From positions 186,001 through 250,000 of the forward strand of contig CAVTAL010000005.1 of NCBI GenBank assembly GCA_963732635.1: a DNA stretch of 64,000 nucleotides, in the 5' to 3' direction. The notes under the pieces are model-generated. The model had not been told where the DNA came from, searched no databases, and was given only the letters and a program-made list of their open reading frames with translations. Of the stretch, positions 35,786 through 42,732 are shown piece after piece (the first letter of the stretch is position 1; each line of letters opens with the position of its first letter). A program made the position numbers and the translations under genes. This DNA comes from JAKFWF01 sp963732635 (lineage in GTDB: Bacteria; Pseudomonadota; Alphaproteobacteria; Rhizobiales; Hyphomicrobiaceae).

Positions 35786-35807
35786 TGAGTAGATTCCGAT
35801 TCTTACG
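35786..35807 (+). promoter_or_regulatory. Conserved 22-nt motif, copy B
   Basis: TGAGTAGATTCCG, three bases, then CTTACG, 78 bases before the secreted protein gene at 35886. With copy C it makes a divergent pair only 83 bases apart. Confidence 0.6.
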
Positions 35808-35885
35808 CCGGCAAATGTTGGGACTTACCTATTCATTACTTTGACGGCAGCCGCAGTTCCGCGGTGCGTAACGAAGGAATTGAAT

Positions 35886-36194
35886 ATGAAAATGAAGTCA
35901 GTGCTCTTTGGGATGACTGCGGCGGTGTCGCTGCCGTTGCTTGCCATGATCGCAACACCAGCTTCGGCCGCGATGCTGGCGCCAACGAATTCCGGTGGCG
36001 TTCCCTCATTGGTCGAAAAGGCTCGCAACGACTGCAAATGGGTCGACAACAAGTGGACCTATCAGAAGGGCGACAAACGTCTGGTCTGCCGCCCCAATCG
36101 TCCTTCCGGCAAAGGCTGGGGTTGGCACCGCGAAGGCAATCGGCAAGGCTGGTATCACGGGACCCGCAAGGCCTGGCACAATCTGGTCTGGTGA
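35886..36194 (+). CDS. Secreted hypothetical protein with W-H-R C-terminal repeat (paralog of 42346)
   Basis: The 102-residue protein has a signal peptide (MKMKSVLFGMTAAVSLPLLA..., cleavage near PASA), two cysteines (NDCKWVD, RLVCRPN) and a basic aromatic tail GWGWHREGNRQGWYHGTRKA followed by WHN. The gene at 42346 has the same length, same cysteine spacing class and a matching tail, so the two are paralogs. The start follows AAGGAA. A motif copy upstream suggests control with the stress genes. Function unknown; cationic envelope protein by inference. Confidence 0.75.
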   Translation: MKMKSVLFGMTAAVSLPLLAMIATPASAAMLAPTNSGGVPSLVEKARNDCKWVDNKWTYQKGDKRLVCRPNRPSGKGWGWHREGNRQGWYHGTRKAWHNLVW

Positions 36195-36220
36195 AACGCA
36201 ACGTCGGAATGTCCGGCATG

Positions 36221-36250
36221 CAGAGAGCCCGCACCGTTGCGGGCTCTCTG
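36221..36250 (+). terminator. Rho-independent-like terminator
   Basis: A perfect 13-bp stem (CAGAGAGCCCGCA with TGCGGGCTCTCTG) and 4-nt loop begins 27 bases after the preceding stop codon. Confidence 0.75.
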
Positions 36251-36428
36251 TCGTTCGTTCGATCCGCAATTGCGGTTGAACATCCTGCAGGCGAGATCGC
36301 TAATGCAGCGGCAATTGTTCTCCTCGGTCACCGCCAAGGATCGGCGACCGGTGACGAACCGGAAGCCAGTTGCCTGATCAGCCAGCACTCTATTGCAGCA
36401 CTTGACGAACGCAATCGTCTTCGAAGCA

Positions 36429-38330
36429 TCAGATCACCACCTGCGTACCCACCTCGATGACGCGATCAGTTGGGATCTTGAAGTAGTTCGACGCATCGCT
36501 CGAATGGCGCGCCAACCAGATGAAGTACCGATCCTGCCATAGCGGCATTTGCGATCGAGCCGAGGGACGCAACGCGCGCCGCGACAGGAAGTAAGACGTA
36601 CTCATTGGTTCGAGATCGAGGCCTAGACGACGACGCATCAGCGCGCGCGGCACATCGGGCTCCTCCATGAACCCGAACTTCAGCCGCACAATCGTGAATA
36701 GCGGCGACAACACCTTGGCCTTGCCACGCTCCGCCTCATCAACGCGCGGACTGTCGGCGGTATCGATGCACACGATGATGTTGCGATCATGCAAAATCTT
36801 GTTGTGCTTGATGTTGTGCATCAGCGCCACCGGCACCGCCTCGGGGTGGCTGGTCAGGAAGATCGCCGTGCCCTGCACGCGGTCGGTGATCTTCTGCTGC
36901 AGCATCGGTAGATGATCGTCGAGCGGTAGTTCCTCGCTCATTGAACGCTGTGCCAGCAGATCGGTACCTCGCCGCCAGGTCATCATGGTCAGCAGCAATG
37001 CGGCACCGACCACCAGCGGCAGCCAACCGCCTTCGAGGATCTTCAGCATGTTGGCACCGAGGAACACGACATCGACAATCAGGAACGGCAGCATCACGAC
37101 AGTGGTACGCAGGATCGACCACTTCCAATAGTAGCGAGCGACGATCGCGGCCAGTATGACCGTCACCACCATCGTACCAGTCACCGCGATACCGTAGGCC
37201 GAGGCGAGCGCGCTCGACGAGCGGAAGGCGGCCGTCAAATAGAGCACGGCGGCGAGCAATAACCAGTTCACCGTCGGCATATAGATCTGGCCCCGCTCGG
37301 TGGCCGACGTGCGCCGAATGACCTGCCTCGGCAACAGCCCAAGTTGGATCGCCTGCTGCGTTACCGAGTAGGCGCCGGTGATGACGGCTTGGCTGGCGAT
37401 GATGGTGGCGATCGTGGCGAGCCCCACCATCGGTATCAATGCCCAGGCCGGGTACATCAGGAAGAATGGATTTTCGAGCGCGGTCGGGTTGCCGAGCAGC
37501 AGCGCGCCTTGCCCGAGGTAGTTCAAGGACAGGGCCGGGAAAACAAGGGCGAGCCACGCAAACCGGATCGGAGAGCGGCCGAAATGCCCAAGATCAGCGT
37601 AGAGCGCCTCGGCACCCGTGACGGTCAGGAACACCGCGCCAAGGGCAATTAGACCGGCATTGCCGTGATTGGCCAGAAACTGCGCGCCATGCATCGGATT
37701 GATCGCAAGCATGATTTCCGGCCGCGCGATAATATTGGCGACGCCGCCGATCGTGAGCACGATGAACCAGACGACAATGATCGGCCCGAACCAGGCGGCG
37801 ACCTTCGCAGTACCGCGGCCCTGGATGGCGAACAGCGCGACCAGAATTGCCAAGCTGATCGGCAGCACGAAGCGATCTAAGGCTGGCGTGATCAGGCTCA
37901 GGCCCTCGACAGCCGACAACACCGAGATCGCCGGTGTAATCATGGCGTCACCGTAGAACAGTGCCGCGCCGGCCATGCCGAGTATGGCGACAATTTTGCC
38001 CTTGTCGCCGAGCGCGCGATGGGCGAGCGCCATCAGGCTCAACGTGCCGCCTTCGCCGTGGTTGTCGGCGCGCAGCATAACGATCACGTACTTCAAGGTG
38101 ACAATGACAATCAACGCCCATAGCGCCAGGGAGATGACACCGTAGACCATGTCCGGCGTCAGCACTGCGCCGGCTCTCGCGGCGGTCAAGGATTCCTTGA
38201 TGGCGTAGAGCGGGCTGGTGCCGATATCGCCATAGACGATACCGACCGAGCCCAGCGTCAGGGCCCAGAAGCCCGTCTTGGCCGGTTCGTGCAGTTTGGT
38301 TGGGCCGGGAATGGCCGTCGCGATTGACAT
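36429..38330 (-). CDS. kup: Low-affinity potassium transporter Kup
   Basis: The 633-residue protein is a full-length Kup/HAK/KT potassium-proton symporter. The signature GSVGIVYGDIGTSPLYAIKES follows the N-terminus (interrupted at 20), then GDAMITPAISVLSAVEGL, many membrane helices and a C-terminal cytosolic domain with EVPVALMHNIKHNK-type sequence (here AVPVALMHNIKHNKILHDRN). The ATG at 38330 fits the family start. It is divergent from a kdpD-kdpE pair, with 153 bases between them, which may reflect shared control by potassium supply. Confidence 0.93.
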   Translation of the reverse strand: MSIATAIPGPTKLHEPAKTGFWALTLGSVGIVYGDIGTSPLYAIKESLTAARAGAVLTPDMVYGVISLALWALIVIVTLKYVIVMLRADNHGEGGTLSLMALAHRALGDKGKIVAILGMAGAALFYGDAMITPAISVLSAVEGLSLITPALDRFVLPISLAILVALFAIQGRGTAKVAAWFGPIIVVWFIVLTIGGVANIIARPEIMLAINPMHGAQFLANHGNAGLIALGAVFLTVTGAEALYADLGHFGRSPIRFAWLALVFPALSLNYLGQGALLLGNPTALENPFFLMYPAWALIPMVGLATIATIIASQAVITGAYSVTQQAIQLGLLPRQVIRRTSATERGQIYMPTVNWLLLAAVLYLTAAFRSSSALASAYGIAVTGTMVVTVILAAIVARYYWKWSILRTTVVMLPFLIVDVVFLGANMLKILEGGWLPLVVGAALLLTMMTWRRGTDLLAQRSMSEELPLDDHLPMLQQKITDRVQGTAIFLTSHPEAVPVALMHNIKHNKILHDRNIIVCIDTADSPRVDEAERGKAKVLSPLFTIVRLKFGFMEEPDVPRALMRRRLGLDLEPMSTSYFLSRRALRPSARSQMPLWQDRYFIWLARHSSDASNYFKIPTDRVIEVGTQVVI

Positions 38331-38483
38331 GATTTGCCTCGGCGGGTGGATGTATTCACGCCCCGAGGTATCGGCTTCGTGGCATAACGATGCGATATTG
38401 AACCCGATCACCGCCCATAAGGATCCCGTAAGGATCGAGCGATTTCGCGCATTTGCAGGCGAAACAGCGATAAACTAGCGGCC

Positions 38484-40118
38484 GTGGATGTGACCCGCCG
38501 CGGAGCGTGCATGAAGCCTGTACTTGTCGATCAGACGCCTGCGGCGCCGGCCTTCCGCGCCTCGTCACCGCTGTTCGAAGCGGATATATGGACAAAGTTG
38601 CCGCGACCACTCAACGGCCCGACGTTGGTCGCCGCCGCGCTCGCCGTGGTTGCCCTCGCGACCTTGATCGGCATGGCCGTGGCCCACCTGCTGCCGCAAC
38701 CGAGCGTGCCGCTCGTCTACCTGCTGTTTGTCGTCCTGACGGCGATCAGCCTCGGCACCTGGACCGGTGTCACCGCAGCGTTTCTCGCCTTCCTCGCCTA
38801 CAACTTCTTTTTCATCCAGCCGATCTACACCTTCGTCATCGCCGATCCGCAGGAACTGTTCGCGCTGATTGTATTCTTCATCGTGGCGCTGCTGACGGGT
38901 AGTCTCGCCGGCCGCATGCGCGAGGTCGCCGACGCGTCGCGGCGGCGGGCCAACGCCTTGCTCGCGCTTAATGAGTTCGCGGCGCTACTGTCGGGTGCGC
39001 GCAGCCAGGCGGCGATCATGCAGGCGCTGGCCACCCAGGTGGCGACGACGGTGCAAGGCAGTACCGTCGTAATGACCGCCGATGGCGATGACCTCGCGAT
39101 CAGCGCGGCAGTCCCCAGCGGCACGCAGTTAACCACCGCCGACCTGCAGGCCGCCAGTCGCGCCCGCCGCAGTGGTAGTTACGTTCCGGCTGCTGCACCC
39201 GGCTGGCCCGGACCGACATACGAGTTCCGCCCCTTGACCACCGACCGAGGCGTCATCGCCGTCGTCGGCTTCACGCCCGCCAATGGCCAGCGCGCGATCG
39301 CCCGCCAAGACGAGGGCACGCTACAGACTATCCTGCGACATGCAGCAATCGCCATCGAGCGTATCCGGTTCGAGGCCGAAGGCGCGGCCGCCCGCGACGA
39401 AGCCGAGCGCGAGCAGATCCGCTCGGCGCTCTTGTCTTCGCTATCGCACGATCTTCGCACACCGCTTGCCTCGATACTCGGCGCGGTGACGAGCCTGCGT
39501 CTTCTCGGCGAAGGCATGACAGCCGAGACGCGCGCCGACCTGCTGCTCGCCATCGAAGAGGAAACCGGACGCCTCTCCCAGTTCGTCGTCAACCTGCTCG
39601 ACCTCACCCGCCTTGAAACCGAGGCGCCCGATTTGCGTCGCGACTGGCTCGACGTAGCGGACGTCGCGCAGGTTGCGGCCGGCCGCGCCCGCCATTTATT
39701 TTGCGGCCGGGATATCGTGATGACGGCGGAGCCCGCCGTGCCCCTGGTGCGCGGCGATGCCATGCTCTTCGAGCACGTGGTGATCAATCTGATCGATAAC
39801 GCTGTCAAATACTCCGGCGCCGCGACCAGGATCCTGCTTTCAGTCAAAACGGTTGGCAACAACTTGCAGCTCACCGTGACCGATCAGGGTCGTGGAATTC
39901 CGCCGGATCATATCGAAGCGGTGTTCAAGAAATTCTATCGCGTGCGGGCCGGCGATCGCGACACCCAGGGCACCGGCCTCGGCTTGACGATCTGCAAGAG
40001 GGTGGTGGAGCAGATGGGCGGCACCATTCACGCCGAGAGCCCGGTCGAAGATAACCGGGGCACCCGCATCGTGATCACACTTCCCGTTGCCGTACCTATC
40101 AAAGAGCCCGCCCCATGA
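38484..40118 (+). CDS. kdpD-like: KdpD-like sensor histidine kinase lacking the N-terminal KdpD/USP domains
   Basis: The 544-residue protein starts almost directly at the KdpD membrane domain (DUF4118; hydrophobic helices at about 47-70, 75-91, 93-111 and 124-142). It continues with a GAF-like domain (about 165-290), HisKA with His322 in SLSHDLRTPLASILG, N box NLIDNAVKYS and G boxes DQGRGIPPD and GTGLGLTICK. Full-length KdpD has about 350 more N-terminal residues (KdpD sensor and USP). This short form is also known. No kdpFABC is present in the window. It overlaps kdpE by 4 bases. Confidence 0.87.
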   Translation: MDVTRRGACMKPVLVDQTPAAPAFRASSPLFEADIWTKLPRPLNGPTLVAAALAVVALATLIGMAVAHLLPQPSVPLVYLLFVVLTAISLGTWTGVTAAFLAFLAYNFFFIQPIYTFVIADPQELFALIVFFIVALLTGSLAGRMREVADASRRRANALLALNEFAALLSGARSQAAIMQALATQVATTVQGSTVVMTADGDDLAISAAVPSGTQLTTADLQAASRARRSGSYVPAAAPGWPGPTYEFRPLTTDRGVIAVVGFTPANGQRAIARQDEGTLQTILRHAAIAIERIRFEAEGAAARDEAEREQIRSALLSSLSHDLRTPLASILGAVTSLRLLGEGMTAETRADLLLAIEEETGRLSQFVVNLLDLTRLETEAPDLRRDWLDVADVAQVAAGRARHLFCGRDIVMTAEPAVPLVRGDAMLFEHVVINLIDNAVKYSGAATRILLSVKTVGNNLQLTVTDQGRGIPPDHIEAVFKKFYRVRAGDRDTQGTGLGLTICKRVVEQMGGTIHAESPVEDNRGTRIVITLPVAVPIKEPAP

Positions 40119-40810
40119 CCCAGTCGACCCGCATTCTCGTCGCCGACGATGAACCGCAGATCCACCGCTTCCTGCGGCCGAGCCTGATGGCGACCGGCTA
40201 CGACGTGATCGCGGCCTCGACCGGCGCGGAGGCGCTGCGACGCGCGGCAAGCGATAGCCCGCACCTGATCATCCTCGACCTCGGCTTGCCCGACATGGAC
40301 GGCAAGGATGTCTTGACTGAAATCCGCCGCCGTTCCGACGTGCCGGTAATCGTGCTGTCGGCCCGTGATCGCGAGGCGGAGAAAATCGCTGCCCTCGACC
40401 TTGGCGCCGACGACTACGTCAACAAGCCATTCGCGATTGGCGAGCTGCTGGCGCGCATTCGCTCTGCCCTGCGCCGCCGCAAACTGGTCGCGCCTGAACT
40501 GCCGACAATCTATCGCGTCGGCGCAGTCACTCTTGATACCGGCGCCCATCAAGTCCGGCGCGGCGAGGCCACCGTGCACCTGACACCGAAGGAATTCGAA
40601 CTGCTGCTGATGCTCGCCCGCTATTCCGGCCGCGTCATTACCCATCGCCAGATCCTGACCGAAGTCTGGGGCCCCGCGCACGGCGCCGACACGCAGTACC
40701 TCCGCGTTTTCATCGGCCAATTGCGGCAGAAGCTCGAAGACGATCCGGCAAGCCCCAAACTGATCCTTACCGAGCCCGGCATCGGCTACCGCATCGCCGA
40801 AGCGGCGTGA
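40115..40810 (+). CDS. kdpE-like: KdpE-like OmpR-family response regulator
   Basis: The 231-residue protein has a receiver (ILVADDEPQIHRFLRPSL, phospho-acceptor Asp55 in LIILDLGLPDMDG, Lys in YVNKPF) and an OmpR winged helix (VHLTPKEFELLLMLARYSGR, GPAHGADTQYLRVFIGQLRQKLE, GIGYRIAE). The GPAHGADTQYLRV sequence is the KdpE type. Start ATG overlaps the kdpD stop (ATGA), so the proteins are translationally coupled. Likely target is the divergent kup or a kdp operon elsewhere. Confidence 0.9.
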   Translation: MTQSTRILVADDEPQIHRFLRPSLMATGYDVIAASTGAEALRRAASDSPHLIILDLGLPDMDGKDVLTEIRRRSDVPVIVLSARDREAEKIAALDLGADDYVNKPFAIGELLARIRSALRRRKLVAPELPTIYRVGAVTLDTGAHQVRRGEATVHLTPKEFELLLMLARYSGRVITHRQILTEVWGPAHGADTQYLRVFIGQLRQKLEDDPASPKLILTEPGIGYRIAEAA

Positions 40811-41137
40811 GGTAGTTGCATGACGTTGGAGCGCGTCGGTTGCAGGTCCATTTCGACCGGTCCCACGAAGTCTCGGATCTAGGCCATCCCACCGTCAACG
40901 TGAGGTGAGCCGGCACAAGGCAGCAACCCATCCGATGCGCAAGTACCCGCCCGTGTTGTACCTCAACTCAACCTAGCGTCTCACCACCGCCTGCGTTCGG
41001 GCTCGCGTCTGCCAAATCGCGATTGTCCACTTTGAATTTGCAGCTGATGCCCGCCTGCGCTACGAGCAGCCATCGTCAACCAAGGGCTTCGGGCCCAGCG
41101 CGCCATCTCGTTGCGCTATAGAAATCGGAGATCTGTC
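40811..41137. other. Intergenic region upstream of the queuosine gene pair
   Basis: No gene is evident in 327 bases between kdpE and the yhhQ-like gene. I looked for a preQ1-type aptamer and could not recognise one by eye. No strong hairpin. Confidence 0.35.
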
Positions 41138-41698
41138 ATGAGCCTCGACCGCCGCACGGCGGAAGGATTGGCGTTTCTTGCCGCCTTCACCCTGTGCATC
41201 CCCGCCGCCAACTTCCTGATCGGCAACGTCGGCACGACATGCGTGCCAAACGGGCCTTGCCTGATCCCGGTCGCGCCCGGCCTGAAGGCGCCGAGCGGCG
41301 TCGCCATGATCGGCCTCGCACTCGTTCTGCGGGATCTGGTGCAGCGCCGCCTCGGACTGACGTGGTCGATGGCCGCGATCGCCGTTGGCACGGCCATCTC
41401 CGCGTTGCTCGCGCCGCCCGCGCTGGTGATCGCCTCGGCGGCGGCGTTCATGCTGTCGGAAGCGGCCGACCTTGCCGTCTACACGCCTCTCCAGAAGCGC
41501 GGCCTGGTGTTGGCCGTGGGGCTGAGCAGCGTCGTCGGCCTCGTCGTCGACAGCGTGGTGTTCCTGACGCTCGCCTTCGGCAGTCTCGATTATCTGGCGG
41601 GACAGATCGTCGGCAAGGCCTGGATGGTGCTGCTGTCGATCCCACTGATCGCATGGCTGCGCCGGCGCGACCAGCGCCTCGGCCTCGCGCCGGCCTGA
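41138..41698 (+). CDS. yhhQ-like: VUT/YhhQ-family queuosine precursor transporter
   Basis: The 186-residue hydrophobic protein has about six membrane segments with GLAFLAAFTLCIPAANFLI, IGLALVLRDLVQRRLG, SAAAFMLSEAADLAVYTPL and VVGLVVDSVVFLTLAFG. The R-D-x-x-Q and S-E-x-x-D...Y motifs are typical of the VUT (YhhQ/QPTR) family, which imports preQ0 or preQ1. GGAG precedes the ATG at 41138. It is 12 bases before queF, so the pair is a queuosine operon: import of the deazapurine and its reduction. Confidence 0.85.
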   Translation: MSLDRRTAEGLAFLAAFTLCIPAANFLIGNVGTTCVPNGPCLIPVAPGLKAPSGVAMIGLALVLRDLVQRRLGLTWSMAAIAVGTAISALLAPPALVIASAAAFMLSEAADLAVYTPLQKRGLVLAVGLSSVVGLVVDSVVFLTLAFGSLDYLAGQIVGKAWMVLLSIPLIAWLRRRDQRLGLAPA

Positions 41699-41710
41699 CG
41701 GGAGCGCCAG

Positions 41711-42172
41711 ATGTCAAAACTTCCGATCGAAGTTCACCACCTCGGCCAGCAGTCGGCCTTGCCAGCGAACCCGGACGCAGCCGGCCTCGACCGGGTGCCA
41801 AACCCGCATGCGGACACCCATTATGTTGCCCGTTTCACCGCACCCGAATTCACCTCCCTGTGCCCGGTGACGGGACAGCCCGATTTCGCCCATCTCGTGA
41901 TTGACTACGTGCCTGCCGCGTGGCTCGTCGAAAGCAAGAGCCTGAAGCTCTATCTGGCATCGTTCCGCAATCACGGCGCCTTTCACGAGGACTGCACGGT
42001 GGCGATCGGCAAACGCATCGCCGAACTCCTGCAGCCGGCTTTCCTGAGGATTGGCGGCTACTGGTATCCACGCGGCGGCATCCCGATCGATGTCTTCTGG
42101 CAGACCGGCACGCTGCCAGCCGGCGTCTGGTTGCCTGACCAGGGCGTCGCGCCTTATCGCGGCCGCGGCTGA
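41711..42172 (+). CDS. queF: NADPH-dependent 7-cyano-7-deazaguanine reductase QueF
   Basis: The 153-residue unimodular QueF has the nucleophilic cysteine in FTSLCPVTGQPDFAHL (near residue 51) with the Asp following, the substrate motif WLVESKSLKLYLASFRNH, FHEDCTV and RGGIPIDVFWQTG. It reduces preQ0 to preQ1 in queuosine tRNA modification. Being next to a YhhQ-type transporter suggests salvage of preQ0 from outside as well as synthesis. Confidence 0.95.
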   Translation: MSKLPIEVHHLGQQSALPANPDAAGLDRVPNPHADTHYVARFTAPEFTSLCPVTGQPDFAHLVIDYVPAAWLVESKSLKLYLASFRNHGAFHEDCTVAIGKRIAELLQPAFLRIGGYWYPRGGIPIDVFWQTGTLPAGVWLPDQGVAPYRGRG

Positions 42173-42237
42173 TCTCCGGCGCTGTTGACGACTTTCAATG
42201 CCCGGCGCCGCGTCAGGGTGCGACAATAATAACAAAC

Positions 42238-42262
42238 GGAACCTAAGTGGCGCCGACGGGTT
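42238..42262 (+). promoter_or_regulatory. EcfG-type (general stress) promoter
   Basis: GGAAC (42238-42242), exactly 17 bases, GTT (42260-42262), 84 bases before the secreted protein start at 42346. The base before GTT is G rather than C. Confidence 0.5.
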
Positions 42263-42345
42263 TTCACCACACTCGGCGTTTTAGATCTGTCTGGGTCACA
42301 CCAAGTCACCGCCTGGGATCGTTCAACCTCAAGGAAGGACTTCAA

Positions 42346-42654
42346 ATGAAGAAATCACTTCTCATCGCCGCAGGCATGATCGGCGCTGGCGTGTTCGCCG
42401 CCACCGCCGCGAATGCCGCCCCGCTGGGCGGCATCGGCGGGGCCACCGCTCCGGCCGCCGACAGCGGGATCGTGCTCGTCCATGGCTCACACCGCGCCTG
42501 CTCGGTAGGGCCGGCCGGTTGGCATTACCATTCTCGATTCCGCGATCGCCGCATCGCCTGTCGTCCGCCAAGCCCGGGTCGCCTATTCATCTGGCGTTCA
42601 GAAGGTGGACGCCAGGGCTGGTGGCATCGCAACGAGCGTCGTTGGCACAACTGA
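42346..42654 (+). CDS. Secreted hypothetical protein, paralog of 35886
   Basis: The 102-residue protein has a signal peptide (MKKSLLIAAGMIGAGVFAAT, cleavage near ANAA), two cysteines (RACSVG, IACRPP) and the tail LFIWRSEGGRQGWWHRNERR then WHN. The tail matches GWGWHREGNRQGWYHGTRKAWHN of the 35886 product in the G-R-Q-G-W-x-H spacing, and the lengths are identical. AAGGAAGG precedes the start. An EcfG-type promoter lies upstream. Unknown function; small cationic envelope protein. Confidence 0.75.
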   Translation: MKKSLLIAAGMIGAGVFAATAANAAPLGGIGGATAPAADSGIVLVHGSHRACSVGPAGWHYHSRFRDRRIACRPPSPGRLFIWRSEGGRQGWWHRNERRWHN

Positions 42655-42674
42655 TCGCCCAACGCTTTGAATAG

Positions 42675-42704
42675 GAAAGCCGGGGCCTTGCGGCTCCGGC
42701 TTTC
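42675..42704. terminator. Bidirectional terminator
   Basis: Stem GAAAGCCGG with CCGGCTTTC (9 bp) followed by TTC-rich sequence, located between the converging secreted protein gene and thrS. AT-rich arms give a T-rich tail on both strands. Confidence 0.65.
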
Positions 42705-42732
42705 TTCATGCTTCAAATATTCAGCCTACACG

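Noticed and set aside
40811..41137. Possible preQ1 riboswitch before the yhhQ-queF pair
   Set aside because: I could not identify the conserved aptamer core by eye; a covariance-model search would be needed to call one.
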